64,000 nt of DNA from Chitinophaga fulva. Lineage in GTDB: Bacteria; Bacteroidota; Bacteroidia; Chitinophagales; Chitinophagaceae. The stretch covers positions 248,001-312,000 of the forward strand of contig NZ_JABBGC010000002.1 in the NCBI RefSeq assembly GCF_012927205.1, written 5' to 3'. Below the pieces are notes generated by a model, which searched no databases, had not been told where the DNA came from, and saw only the letters and a list, made by a program, of their open reading frames with translations. Position numbers and translations under genes: made by a program. Below are positions 7,237-15,874 of the stretch, piece by piece (position 1 is the first letter of the stretch; the number at the start of each line of letters is the position of its first letter).

Positions 7237-8307
7237 CTAATTATAATATTGAGCAAACCTGTTGCTGATCAGGTCTTTGAAAATCACGTCTTCCTGTTTT
7301 ACAAATCCATTGCCTGGCAGCAGGCCTTTGGCATGGAGGTCTATTACCGCACAGGCTGCACCGGCAGTGGTGAGCTGGATAGCGGTAAAGTCTTTGCCGC
7401 CTATCTCCTGATTATAGATCTTACGGGAGTAGGAGCGCTGTACCGATCGGCCATTAACGGTACCAGACACAGATACGAATACCAGTACCACATCCTGTGG
7501 GGTGAAAGGTATGCTATCTTCCATAATTTCCTTCAGTACATCCCGTTTTTTATTGAGTTTCAGCTCGTTGAGCAATATTTTCATCAGTTGGCAGTGACCG
7601 GGATACCGTACGGTTTTATAATCGAGGTTGTATACTTTGCCATCCAGTATTTCCGCGAGGGCAGAGAGGCCACCGGAAGTATTAAAGGCTTCGTATTCTA
7701 TGCCGTCGAGGGCAAAACGTTCGTAACCTTCGAGCGGCATTACTTCCTTGCGTTCGCCTTCATAGATGGCATCGCAGGGATTGCAGTATTCGTTGATCAG
7801 GCCGTCTGTGCTCCAGGTGAGGTTGTACATCAGGCTGTTGGTCGGGAACTGTGGCAGGGCGCCTACGCGCAGTTTTACCGAGTCGAGGGTATCGAACTGT
7901 TTGGCGATGTCATAAGCAGCGATGCTGATGAAACCCGGTGCCAGTCCACATTGTGGCATAAAGCTCACTTCCGCGTTCTGTGCAATTTCGCGGATAGCAT
8001 TGGTCGTGGCCACATCCTCGGTCAGGTCGAAGTAGTGTGTTTTCGCTTTGGCAGCGGCCGCAGCGATTTTCACGTTCAGGAAGAAAGGGCAGGCGCTCAG
8101 CACCATGTCCTGTGGTTCCAGGGCTTTTTCCAGCGCAGCAGCGTCGTTTACGTCCAGCCTGGCTTTACTGATATTAGCGTCAGTACATTTGTCCAGCAAT
8201 GCCTGGTTACTGTCTGCCAGCGTTACCTGATAGTCACCGGACTGTTGTAACAGGAATGCTGCTGTTTCGCCGATCTTGCCGGCGCCGATAATCATTACAC
8301 GTTTCAT
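7237..8307 (-). CDS. Saccharopine dehydrogenase-family protein (possibly L-lysine 6-dehydrogenase)
   Basis: A 356-residue NAD(P)-dependent oxidoreductase: Rossmann motif GAGKIG (8-13), then a C-terminal domain of the saccharopine dehydrogenase family (FMPQCGLAPGFISIAAYDI, TVRYPGHCQLMKILL). The family includes saccharopine dehydrogenase, which releases aminoadipate semialdehyde from saccharopine, and L-lysine 6-dehydrogenase, which makes the same product directly from lysine. No lysine-ketoglutarate reductase gene is next to it, and the length suits the one-step enzyme, so I lean toward lysine 6-dehydrogenase while keeping both open. It is the first gene of the operon; a 15-bp palindrome lies about 90 bases upstream. 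Confidence 0.8.
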   Translation of the reverse strand: MKRVMIIGAGKIGETAAFLLQQSGDYQVTLADSNQALLDKCTDANISKARLDVNDAAALEKALEPQDMVLSACPFFLNVKIAAAAAKAKTHYFDLTEDVATTNAIREIAQNAEVSFMPQCGLAPGFISIAAYDIAKQFDTLDSVKLRVGALPQFPTNSLMYNLTWSTDGLINEYCNPCDAIYEGERKEVMPLEGYERFALDGIEYEAFNTSGGLSALAEILDGKVYNLDYKTVRYPGHCQLMKILLNELKLNKKRDVLKEIMEDSIPFTPQDVVLVFVSVSGTVNGRSVQRSYSRKIYNQEIGGKDFTAIQLTTAGAACAVIDLHAKGLLPGNGFVKQEDVIFKDLISNRFAQYYN

Positions 8308-8391
8308 AATCTATTGGAATTATTAATAATACACAGATACTGGCCGAAACGTAAGCACAGTATGCCCGCTCTTATACAAGAGGACAGCACC

Positions 8392-8406
8392 TGGTAAAAT
8401 TTACCA
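8392..8406. promoter_or_regulatory. Palindrome, candidate operator of the lysine-catabolism operon
   Basis: TGGTAAAATTTACCA is a perfect odd-length palindrome (TGGTAAA-A-TTTACCA) 85-99 bases upstream of the first operon gene. Its form suits a dimeric regulator such as a GntR- or Lrp-type protein. No such regulator gene is adjacent, so the assignment is speculative. Confidence 0.35.
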
Positions 8407-8756
8407 AGTTTGCAGGGCATAATATCAGCATTATATAAAATAAATGCTGGTGCGGCCGTTACAGCGCAACAGGAATCCCTAACAGGGAGGGACCTACGAA
8501 AAATATGTTCAGGGAAAAAATATTACCTGCCTTTCCAACTCATGGCACATGGGAGCAGGTGCTCCGCAGATAGGAGAGAAGAGAGAGTTGTATGTTTAAC
8601 AGGTAGTTCATTGATGATAATGAAAGAGCTAATATAGGGAAAAATTGCGGAATAGCGGCACAAAGCAGGGCAAAGTTTTTCTGCGGCTGGATAAAAATAA
8701 GGCTGACGGGGGTGGAAAAGCGGACTGGCGCGGATTTCCGGAGGGTAAAAATAAAA

Positions 8757-8821
8757 CACGCCGCAGGCGGATGACGGTATTCCCTTTGTAAGGGGAAGAT
8801 GATCAACCACCCTGCGGCGTG
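8757..8821 (-). terminator. Terminator-like long hairpin after panB
   Basis: An 11-bp perfect stem CACGCCGCAGG/CCTGCGGCGTG (8757-8767 with 8811-8821). The 43-base loop contains a second small hairpin (TTCCCTT/AAGGGGAA). On the minus strand it is followed by GTTTTATTTTT. Confidence 0.55.
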
Positions 8822-8873
8822 CTGGTATTGCCTGCTAAAACAATGCTGACGCGATGTTCGGCAGGTTATGTTA

Positions 8874-9689
8874 TTAGTATTGTTCGTTGTCGTTCGGGAA
8901 ATCCTTCGTTTTTACATCCTTGATATAGGCCTGAGTGGCGCCATAAATCTCTGTATAGAGATCGAGGTAGCGGCGGAGGAAGCGGGGCTTGAACTCTTTG
9001 TTGATGCCCAGCATATCATGCATTACCAGTACCTGCCCGTCTACATGTTTACCGGCGCCGATACCGATAATCGGAATATGTACCGCTTCGGCCACTTCTT
9101 TGGCGAGGGTAGCAGGGATCTTCTCCAGTACAATGGCGAAGCAACCGGCTTCCTGCAACAGTTTGGCGTCGGCGATCAGTTTTTTGGCCTCGGCCTCTTC
9201 GGTGGCACGTACGGCATAGGTACCAAATTTATAGATGGACTGCGGCGTGAGGCCGAGATGCCCCATGACCGGCACACCGGCGGAGATGATTCTTTTCACG
9301 GATTCAATGATCTCTTCGCCACCTTCTATTTTGATGCCATGAGCGCCTGTTTCCTTCATGATACGGATAGCAGAGCTAAGGGCTTCCTTGGAGTTGCCCT
9401 GATAGGAGCCAAAGGGAAGGTCTACCACCACGAAGCAGCGTTTGATGGCGCGTATAACAGACGATGCGTGATAGATCATCTGATCGAGCGTAATGGGCAG
9501 CGTTGTTTCATGGCCAGCCATCACGTTGGAGGCAGAGTCGCCCACCAGAATAACGTCGATGCCGGCGTCGTCAAAAATCCTGGCCATGGAAAAATCATAG
9601 GCCGTGATCATGGAGATTTTTTCTCCGTCTACTTTCATCTTCTGTAAAACATGCGTAGTGATACGCTTTACGTCCTTATGCACAGACAT
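8874..9689 (-). CDS. panB: 3-methyl-2-oxobutanoate hydroxymethyltransferase
   Basis: A 271-residue enzyme that adds a hydroxymethyl group from methylene-tetrahydrofolate to 2-oxoisovalerate, making ketopantoate, the first committed step of pantothenate/CoA synthesis in the cytosol. Metal-binding residues are visible in ILVGDSASNV (D51), VVVDLPFGSY (D90) and GIKIEGG (E122), and the general base is E189 in VLEKIP. Length is standard. It is separated from panD and panC by about 5 kb of unrelated genes. No strong promoter was found; AACCTTTG-like sequence lies near 9717-9724 on the minus strand. Confidence 0.96.
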   Translation of the reverse strand: MSVHKDVKRITTHVLQKMKVDGEKISMITAYDFSMARIFDDAGIDVILVGDSASNVMAGHETTLPITLDQMIYHASSVIRAIKRCFVVVDLPFGSYQGNSKEALSSAIRIMKETGAHGIKIEGGEEIIESVKRIISAGVPVMGHLGLTPQSIYKFGTYAVRATEEAEAKKLIADAKLLQEAGCFAIVLEKIPATLAKEVAEAVHIPIIGIGAGKHVDGQVLVMHDMLGINKEFKPRFLRRYLDLYTEIYGATQAYIKDVKTKDFPNDNEQY

Positions 9690-9766
9690 AGCAATGTTGT
9701 TTTATACCAAAAATTCCTCAAAGGTTATGATATAAAAAGGAAAAAGGAAAATTATTTTATGTGTGG

Positions 9767-10666
9767 TCACTGGAAACCATTTGCCGGAACGGCTATTTCC
9801 CGGTACAGCGCTTGTATCAGCCCGTCGGCGAGACCGATCTTGGGCACATATATTTCTTCGGCGCCGGCCCAGCGCATCACATTGATGTATATCTGAAGGG
9901 CTGGAACGATAACGTCTGCACGGTCTTCCCGCAGGTTATATACGTGGATGCGTTCTTCCACGGTGAAGGCGCTGAATTCCTTGTAATAATCCTTCAGTGT
10001 ATCAAGTGAAAGCGGTTTGCCTTCTTTGCGTTTGGAGAGCGAGAATATTTTGTTGATGTTGCCGCCGGAGCCGATAGCGATCACCGGTCCGATGGTCCTG
10101 AGTTGCTGTTTGAGAAAATCTTTCAGCTGTTGCCAGGCGCTGTCAGGCACCTGCTGGTGCAGCAGGCGGATGGTACCGATATTAAATGATTCCTTGAAAA
10201 CGAGGCGGGTACCGCTGAAGAGCGTGAGCTCGGTGCTGCCGCCGCCTACATCAATGTAGAGATACGACTTTGTTTTGTCGAGATGTTCGGCGATATGGTT
10301 TTCGTAAATATAAGATGCTTCTTCCTGTCCGGAGATGATATGGACATCGATACCGGTCTGTGTCCTCACTTCCTGTAAAATCATGTTGCCATTGGAGGCG
10401 TCCCGCATGGCAGAGGTGGCGCATGCTTTCAGGTATTTCACTTCGTAAACGTCCAACAGCAGTTTGTAGGCCCTGATAGTGTCTATCAGGTGTGTCGCTC
10501 TTTTTTCTGAAATAGAACCATGGTCAAATACGTCGAAACCGAGCCGCAGCGGCACTCTTACCAGGTTCACTTTGGTAAAGTCCATCGTTCCCGCACTATT
10601 GGGTGATGCTTCGGAGATCAGCAACCGGGCGGCATTGGAACCAATATCAATCGCAGCTAACTTCAT
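9767..10666 (-). CDS. Ppx/GppA family phosphatase (exopolyphosphatase-like)
   Basis: A 299-residue member of the actin-like ATPase superfamily. It opens with the phosphate-1 motif AAIDIGSNAARLLI and has the second glycine-rich motif YLYIDVGGGSTELTLF near residue 140. This length covers only the two-domain catalytic core, without the C-terminal HD-like domain of E. coli Ppx (about 510 residues). Family members remove terminal phosphate from polyphosphate or hydrolyse pppGpp. The ppk1 gene lies just upstream on the same strand (154-base gap), which favours polyphosphate as substrate. Confidence 0.88.
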   Translation of the reverse strand: MKLAAIDIGSNAARLLISEASPNSAGTMDFTKVNLVRVPLRLGFDVFDHGSISEKRATHLIDTIRAYKLLLDVYEVKYLKACATSAMRDASNGNMILQEVRTQTGIDVHIISGQEEASYIYENHIAEHLDKTKSYLYIDVGGGSTELTLFSGTRLVFKESFNIGTIRLLHQQVPDSAWQQLKDFLKQQLRTIGPVIAIGSGGNINKIFSLSKRKEGKPLSLDTLKDYYKEFSAFTVEERIHVYNLREDRADVIVPALQIYINVMRWAGAEEIYVPKIGLADGLIQALYREIAVPANGFQ

Positions 10667-10704
10667 TAATTATCAGTCTGTTTTGAGACACAAAAATAAC
10701 ACTT

Positions 10705-10820
10705 CATTTGGCTATTTGGTCATTTGAATATATGGTTATTTGAGCATTTTGATATTTAGCTATTTAGAGGGCTGTGTTGTAGTGGCACTATAGATAGCTA
10801 AATATCAAAGTAACTAAATC
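10705..10820. repeat. Degenerate 8-bp tandem repeats in inverted arrangement
   Basis: From 10705 to 10768 there are eight successive octamers of the type YATTTGGN (CATTTGGC, TATTTGGT, CATTTGAA, TATATGGT, TATTTGAG, CATTTTGA, TATTTAGC, TATTTAGA). From 10789 to 10820 about four related octamers run on the opposite strand. The two blocks share a perfect 16-bp inverted repeat (10748-10763 with 10794-10809). It lies between the ppk1 stop and the ppx start and may fold as a long AT-rich hairpin. Confidence 0.6.
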
Positions 10821-13013
10821 TTATTTGTACTGCTTGTCGTGCAGATATTTATAAATCTCGATTTGCGTACGGATTTTTTTATCGCCTTCTTTCTTGTAGT
10901 GGTTGGTTTGTTCGTTGTCCAGTATACGGGCTTTCACATTACCACTGAGCTGGATGTTCATGATATCCGCCAGTTCTTTACGTATATCCGGGTCCGTTAT
11001 AGGCACGGCTGCTTCCACGCGGTGGTCGAGGTTGCGCACCATCCAGTCACAGGAGGCGATGAACACTTTTTCGGCGCCGCCATGATGGAAGATAAATACG
11101 CGTGCATGTTCGAGGTATTCATCGACAATGCTGACAGCGGTGATATCTTTTTTCCATTTTTTATTTTCTGTAAAGGCGCAGCAGATGCCGCGGATCACCA
11201 TTTTGATATCTACGCCGGCTTTGGCCGCTTCATAGAGTTTGCCAATGAGGATGGGGTCGGAGAGGGAGTTCATCTTCAACACCATGCTGGCTTTCTTTTT
11301 GTTTTTGGCGTTCTTGATCTCGCGGTCTATCAGGCGGATGTAAGTATCGCGCATATTGAGCGGACTTATCGGTAATGTTTTACAGCCTTCCAGAATTTTA
11401 ATGTCGTGGCGGGGGCTTTCCAGGTAAGAGAAGATACGGTTGATGTCCGCAATCACGGAGCGGTTGGCGGTCAGCAGGCAATGATCGCCATATACCTGGG
11501 CAGTCCTTTCGTTGAGGTTGCCGGTGCTGACGAAGCCGCATTGCACGGTTTTGGTGCCGATCCGTTTTTTGATCACGCACAGTTTGGCGTGCACTTTCAT
11601 ATCGGGAATGCCGAGGAATACTTTTACGCCTTCATCTTCGAGACGTGTTTTCCAGTCGATATTGGCGGCTTCATCAAAGCGGGCGCGCAGTTCCAGCACC
11701 ACGGTCACTTGTTTTCCGTTGCGGGCAGCGTTCACCAGTGCATTCACAATTTTGGAATTACGGGCAAGCCTGTACGCAGTAATTTTAATGGAAGACACAT
11801 TCGGATCGATAGCAGCTTCCCGCAGCAAATCGATGATGGTATCGAAAGAGTGGTAGGGGAAGTGCAGCATCACATCCTGGCGCTGTATGACGTGCATCAC
11901 GCTGGGTGCATCGGCAAACAGCGGATGGATGAAGGTTTTACGATGGGTATGTGGTGGAAAGATAGAATCCGGGAAATCCATAAAGTCTTTGAAATTATGG
12001 ATACGGGCGCCGGGAATGAGGTTGTCTTTGCCGGAGAGCCCCATTCTGCGGATCAGGTATTCGAGCAGCAGCGGATCGATGTCCTTGTCGTATACAAACC
12101 GTACCGGTTTGCCTTTCCGCCGGTCTTTCAGGCCTTTTTCAATCTGATGAATGAGACTGTCGGATATATCGTTGTCGATGTCCAGTTCCGCATCGCGGGT
12201 CACCTTGATGATATGGGAAGAGAACTTATCGTAACCGAAGTAGGAGAAGATATGCGGGAGGCAGAAGCGTATCAGGTCTTCCAACAGAATGATGTCATGT
12301 TCACCTTCTTTGGAAGGGAGGATGATAAACCGTGGCAATACGTTGGATGGTAATTCAATCAACGCAAATTTCTGCCGTACGGAGTTGTCCTGGCGGGCCA
12401 GTACCACGGCGAGATAAATGGATTTATCACGCAGGATGGGGAACTGCTGGATACTTTCAATCATCAGCGGGATGATATTGGTGCGCACCTGTTCATTGAA
12501 GTAGTTGAGCACAAATTTCTGTTGTTCCCGGTTGAGATGTTTTTCTGTCCGCAGGAAAATATGCATTGTTTCCAGTTCCTGTGCGATGTCTTTCCATATA
12601 CGGTCAAACTCGCGTTGCTGGTCTATTACCGTAGCTTGTATGTCGTCCAGTATTTTCCCCGGGTTTTCCTCGAGGTGCATTTTATTGGACTTATTGATGG
12701 ACATCATGCGTTTGAGGGTGGCTACCCTGACGCGGAAAAATTCATCGAGGTTATTGGAGAAGATGCCGAGGAACCGGATACGTTCCCGCAGTGGTACGCT
12801 GGTGTCTGCGGCTTCCTGTAATACTCTTGCGTTGAAGGAGAGCCAGCTGATATCGCGGGCGATCAGTTTTTTGGCGGGGAGCACCGGTACTTTGGGGACC
12901 GGGAGCTTTTTGGCCGGTGTCTTTTTGGCCGTATTTTTTTTGCTGGTATTTTTCTTTGTGGGTGCTATAGTTGGTGTCATAATTTCGAGATTCTCCGTAT
13001 GTGGCATCTTCAT
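10821..13013 (-). CDS. ppk1: Polyphosphate kinase 1
   Basis: A 730-residue enzyme that reversibly builds polyphosphate from ATP. After a Lys/Thr/Pro-rich N-terminal extension (about 1-50), unusual for the family, comes the PPK N domain (DISWLSFNARVLQEA from residue 54), the middle domain and the two phospholipase-D-like C-terminal domains. The phosphorylated His is H475 in DMKVHAKLCV; the second conserved His is H636 in YLEHARVFIFHHGG. Other family motifs (STGNLNERTAQVYGD, ITAYRLARNSKIVNAL) are intact. A ppx-like gene follows, giving a polyphosphate synthesis/turnover pair. The basic extension may bind polyphosphate or RNA; that is inference. Confidence 0.96.
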   Translation of the reverse strand: MKMPHTENLEIMTPTIAPTKKNTSKKNTAKKTPAKKLPVPKVPVLPAKKLIARDISWLSFNARVLQEAADTSVPLRERIRFLGIFSNNLDEFFRVRVATLKRMMSINKSNKMHLEENPGKILDDIQATVIDQQREFDRIWKDIAQELETMHIFLRTEKHLNREQQKFVLNYFNEQVRTNIIPLMIESIQQFPILRDKSIYLAVVLARQDNSVRQKFALIELPSNVLPRFIILPSKEGEHDIILLEDLIRFCLPHIFSYFGYDKFSSHIIKVTRDAELDIDNDISDSLIHQIEKGLKDRRKGKPVRFVYDKDIDPLLLEYLIRRMGLSGKDNLIPGARIHNFKDFMDFPDSIFPPHTHRKTFIHPLFADAPSVMHVIQRQDVMLHFPYHSFDTIIDLLREAAIDPNVSSIKITAYRLARNSKIVNALVNAARNGKQVTVVLELRARFDEAANIDWKTRLEDEGVKVFLGIPDMKVHAKLCVIKKRIGTKTVQCGFVSTGNLNERTAQVYGDHCLLTANRSVIADINRIFSYLESPRHDIKILEGCKTLPISPLNMRDTYIRLIDREIKNAKNKKKASMVLKMNSLSDPILIGKLYEAAKAGVDIKMVIRGICCAFTENKKWKKDITAVSIVDEYLEHARVFIFHHGGAEKVFIASCDWMVRNLDHRVEAAVPITDPDIRKELADIMNIQLSGNVKARILDNEQTNHYKKEGDKKIRTQIEIYKYLHDKQYK

Positions 13014-13319
13014 ACAAACAAGTTTACATTCAAAAATTCACGTTGTTTAATCCACGATAATACTGCTTTCGCGGATGTAATGCCATTAAATTAAAGTTAA
13101 GAAAAACCGGTCAAATCAGCGCAGTAGGAAACAAAAGATAATCATCGGTATAAAAAGGAAGTGCATTCAACATCTTGGCCCAGGGCTTTAGCCCTGGGGG
13201 AACAAGCCGCAATCATCTTCCTGAAAAAGCAGGAATACAACATGATTGCCCGGGAAATATTCCATAACAATAACGCCTGCGCTTATACGCCGGTGGTAAG
13301 ATGTTGCTATCAGTATTGA
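13014..13319. other. Intergenic region (306 bp) with a REP core
   Basis: It lies between ppk1 and the flippase-like gene, both on the minus strand, and contains the REP palindrome at 13179-13198. I see no gene and no strong promoter motif. Confidence 0.4.
13179..13198. repeat. Third copy of the REP palindrome
   Basis: CCCAGGGCTTTAGCCCTGGG is the same 20-bp palindromic core as in the pair at 4489-4662, with two different central bases and without the CTACGTTGTGTTTCA tail. Confidence 0.65.
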
Positions 13320-14342
13320 TCAGGATTTGGCCGGAGCCGCTGTTTGTTTTTTGTTGAGGATAGGCAACGCCACGAGACTGAGGAATCCTACGAACACCAC
13401 GAGCAGTGTTTGTACCACCCAGATGATCCAGCCGAAGGCGTATCCGATCACGTAGGAGATGCCGTAGAGTTCAAGGGCTTTCTGTACCAGCGCCTGATAG
13501 GCGCCGATACCGCCGGGAGTGACGATCATGCCGATACTGCCGATCATGAGTACGGCGAGGGCCGCGCTGATGCCCAGGTGGGAGGTGTCCTGGAGGCAAT
13601 AGAAGCCGATATATACCTGGGAGAGGTAGCAGCCCCATATGAGGATGCTTTGAAGGATGAAGGACCATTTGTTCTCCATTTTACCAATGGACAAGATACC
13701 TTCCATGACGCCTTTGGCCAGTGCTTTGACGGTAATGGCCGCTTTAGAGCGGGCAAACCGGCGCAGGAGCCAGAGGAGGGCGAGGATGACTGCTATCGCC
13801 ACAGCGGCCAGTAGCAGGAGCTGCATGCCATTGGCATTGGCTATTTTGGCGGCGATGGGGAGGTAGATATCATGGTGCACGTAGGCGCCCAGTACATCTA
13901 TCTGTGTGAGGATGGTAACGGCGATCAGCAGCAGGAGGCAGAGCATATCGACTGCTCTTTCCGCGATCATGGTGCCAACGAGCTTATCGGCCGGTATTTT
14001 CTCATATTGTGCCAGGATGCCGCAGCGGGTAACTTCCCCCAGCCTGGGAACGGCCAGGTTGGCGAGATATCCGACCATGACGGCAAAGAAGGTGTTAAGG
14101 GTGGAGGGTTGGTGTCCCAGTGGTTTCATGAGCAGCTTCCAGCGGGTAGCACGGAGCCAATGGCTGACGAGGCCCATGACCACAGCGGGGATGGCCAGCC
14201 AGTAGTTGGCTTTGCGGAGAGCGGCGTTGATCTGGTCCCATTGTTCCGGAGTAAGGTCTTTGGTGACCAGCCATATCAGGAGCACCCCGATGCCGAAAAA
14301 ACATATAAACTTAATGACGTTCTTAAGCGTTTTGGGCATCAT
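13320..14342 (-). CDS. Lysylphosphatidylglycerol synthase TM-domain (UPF0104) membrane protein
   Basis: A 340-residue integral membrane protein with about 8 hydrophobic segments, similar to the flippase half of MprF (family motifs HWLRATRWKLLMKPLG, NLAVPRLGEVTRCGIL, and PGGIGAYQALVQKAL near residue 280). There is no attached aminoacyltransferase domain, so lipid lysinylation itself is not predicted; stand-alone members are thought to move or handle lipids or isoprenoid-linked substrates. The gene starts 42 bases after panD on the same strand, probably in one operon. MPK at the second codon is an equally possible start. The substrate is unknown. Confidence 0.82.
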   Translation of the reverse strand: MMPKTLKNVIKFICFFGIGVLLIWLVTKDLTPEQWDQINAALRKANYWLAIPAVVMGLVSHWLRATRWKLLMKPLGHQPSTLNTFFAVMVGYLANLAVPRLGEVTRCGILAQYEKIPADKLVGTMIAERAVDMLCLLLLIAVTILTQIDVLGAYVHHDIYLPIAAKIANANGMQLLLLAAVAIAVILALLWLLRRFARSKAAITVKALAKGVMEGILSIGKMENKWSFILQSILIWGCYLSQVYIGFYCLQDTSHLGISAALAVLMIGSIGMIVTPGGIGAYQALVQKALELYGISYVIGYAFGWIIWVVQTLLVVFVGFLSLVALPILNKKQTAAPAKS

Positions 14343-14384
14343 CCAAAGATTTTAGGGTGTTAGCGATCTGTTATGGTGAAGGGA

Positions 14385-14729
14385 TTATAATTTGTTCCCT
14401 TCTTTGGGGAAAATGGCAATAGGTGTATATTTCTTTGCTTCTTCAAAGTCCATCGTGGCATAGGAAATAATAATCACAACATCACCGGGAGCAACGAGGC
14501 GGGCGGCGGGGCCGTTCATGCAGATAACGCCGGAGCCTCTTTTGCCTTTAATTACGTATGTCTCCAGTCTTTCACCATTGTTGACGTTCAGCACCTGTAC
14601 TTTTTCGTATTCGATCAGGCCGGCAGCATCCATCAGGTCTTCGTCTATTGTAATACTTCCAACATATTGCAGGTTAGCTTCCGTTACAACCGCACGGTGG
14701 ATCTTACACTTTAATATTTCTATTTGCAT
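14385..14729 (-). CDS. panD: Aspartate 1-decarboxylase proenzyme
   Basis: A 114-residue pyruvoyl-dependent enzyme that decarboxylates aspartate to beta-alanine for pantothenate. The self-cleavage site is Gly24-Ser25 in QYVGSITID; cleavage turns Ser25 into the pyruvoyl cofactor. The opening KCKIHRAVVTEA and the motif CMNGPAARLVAPGD are standard. No separate maturation factor gene (panM/panZ) is nearby. A well-formed promoter precedes it, so it is probably transcribed apart from panC, from which a hairpin separates it. Confidence 0.96.
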   Translation of the reverse strand: MQIEILKCKIHRAVVTEANLQYVGSITIDEDLMDAAGLIEYEKVQVLNVNNGERLETYVIKGKRGSGVICMNGPAARLVAPGDVVIIISYATMDFEEAKKYTPIAIFPKEGNKL

Positions 14730-14766
14730 GATTGTTCTGAACTATAATTGCTAAATGAGCAGTTCG

Positions 14767-14797
14767 CAAAGCTAGGAAAAAAAAGTATTCCGGCAAA
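14767..14797 (-). promoter_or_regulatory. panD promoter (TTTG-N19-TAGCTTTG)
   Basis: On the minus strand, TTTG (14794-14797) and TAGCTTTG (14767-14774) are separated by exactly 19 bases and match the Bacteroidota -33/-7 consensus fully. The -7 element is about 38 bases from the panD start. Confidence 0.75.
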
Positions 14798-14844
14798 GGG
14801 TTCCCGCAAAGACACAAAGGATGGCAGGGCACTGTGTATAAAAG

Positions 14845-14882
14845 CAAAGGAGCGAATGTCGGGTCAGACCTTCGCTCCTTTG
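14845..14882 (-). terminator. Hairpin terminator between panC and panD
   Basis: A 12-bp perfect stem (14845-14856 with 14871-14882) with 14-base loop, followed on the minus strand by CTTTTATAC. It lies 18 bases after the panC stop codon. Confidence 0.6.
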
Positions 14883-14900
14883 TGTTTTTATGTGATGACG

Positions 14901-15764
14901 TTATATCGCTCCTTGCAGGACCATGTTATCGATCAGCCGGACACCATCGAGCCAGGCGGCGATGGCGGCGATGACGGTGTGATCGCCTGGTGGTTCGTCC
15001 ATATGGCCGAGGTGGCCGTCTTTCAGCAGGAGGATGTCTACATACTCTGGTTCAAAGCCTTGTTGTTTCAGGTCGTCGAATGCTTCCCGGGCGGCTTCGA
15101 GGAGGAAGAGGCCTTTACCGAATTCGTCGCGGAGTTTGAGCAGTGCCTGGTAGATGGCGACGGCTTTTTTGCGGGCGGCGGGAGAGAGGCGTTCGTTGCG
15201 GCTGCTCATGGCGAGGCCGGAAGGTTCGCGCAGGGTAGGGCAAACGACCAATTCTATCGTTGAATTAGTGATCTGCAGCAGTTTACGTATTATTAAACAT
15301 TGCTGCATATCTTTTTGTCCCATAAAAAGCTTGTGAGGCTGCACAATATCCAGTAATTTGTGTACGATACGACCTACCCCCTGGAAGTGGCCGGAACGGA
15401 ATTTGCCTTCGAGAATGGTTTCCAGGTCGCCGAAGTCATAATGTTCACCACCTGCCAGTCCTTCCGGGTACATTTCCTCAACAGATGGCAGAAAAAGTAT
15501 ATCTGTGGACGCATCGTTTAATTTCTTAATATCCTCTTCAATAGTAATGGGATATTTTTCAAAATCTTTGGGATCGTTGAATTGTGTCGGATTGACAAAA
15601 ATGCTGCAGACGACAACGTCATTTTCTTTTTTGGCCTCCTGAATAAGTGACAGGTGCCCGTTGTGGAGGGCTCCCATAGTAGGCACAAAACCAATGCTTT
15701 TGCTGCTTTTTCTTACCAGGTCCAGGTGCTTCTTCAGGTCATTGCTGCGCTTAAATAGATACAT
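14901..15764 (-). CDS. panC: Pantothenate synthetase (pantoate-beta-alanine ligase)
   Basis: A 287-residue cytosolic ligase that joins pantoate and beta-alanine using ATP via pantoyl-adenylate. The nucleotidyltransferase HxGH-type motif is ALHNGHLS (H34, H37) after GFVPTMG, and the KMSKS-equivalent is SGLAMSSRNERLSP. FVNPTQFN and FMGQKDMQQC are also present. The gene is divergent from the glycogen-synthase-like gene (110-base shared promoter region). Together with panB and panD the window holds three of the four pantothenate genes; the ketopantoate reductase (panE) was not seen. Confidence 0.96.
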   Translation of the reverse strand: MYLFKRSNDLKKHLDLVRKSSKSIGFVPTMGALHNGHLSLIQEAKKENDVVVCSIFVNPTQFNDPKDFEKYPITIEEDIKKLNDASTDILFLPSVEEMYPEGLAGGEHYDFGDLETILEGKFRSGHFQGVGRIVHKLLDIVQPHKLFMGQKDMQQCLIIRKLLQITNSTIELVVCPTLREPSGLAMSSRNERLSPAARKKAVAIYQALLKLRDEFGKGLFLLEAAREAFDDLKQQGFEPEYVDILLLKDGHLGHMDEPPGDHTVIAAIAAWLDGVRLIDNMVLQGAI

Positions 15765-15799
15765 AAAACATTGCTTAAAAGGATGTTAAAACTGACAGA

Positions 15800-15833
15800 T
15801 TGGCCAATATTCCGTAAAAAATCCGTAATTTTG
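15800..15833 (+). promoter_or_regulatory. Probable promoter of the glycogen-synthase-like gene
   Basis: TAATTTTG (15826-15833) is a perfect TAnnTTTG -7 element; TTG at 15800-15802 could serve as -33, though the 23-base spacer is long. The start codon is 42 bases downstream. Confidence 0.45.
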
Positions 15834-15874
15834 CAAGCCAAATTAAAAATTACTGCATTAATAATCAGCGTTAA

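Larger units (their letters stand above)
8308..8873. other. Intergenic region (566 bp) upstream of the lysine operon and downstream of panB
   Basis: It holds the 15-bp palindrome at 8392-8406, an inverted pair TATGCCC/GGGCATA (8371-8377, 8415-8421) around it, and the panB terminator at 8757-8821. The 75- and 95-codon open frames here look non-coding (no family resemblance, poor composition). About 8430-8750 shows nothing recognisable. Confidence 0.4.

Noticed and set aside
8523..8810. 95-codon minus-strand frame in the panB/lysine-operon gap
   Set aside because: Pro/Ser/Phe-rich, overlaps the panB terminator, no recognisable family.
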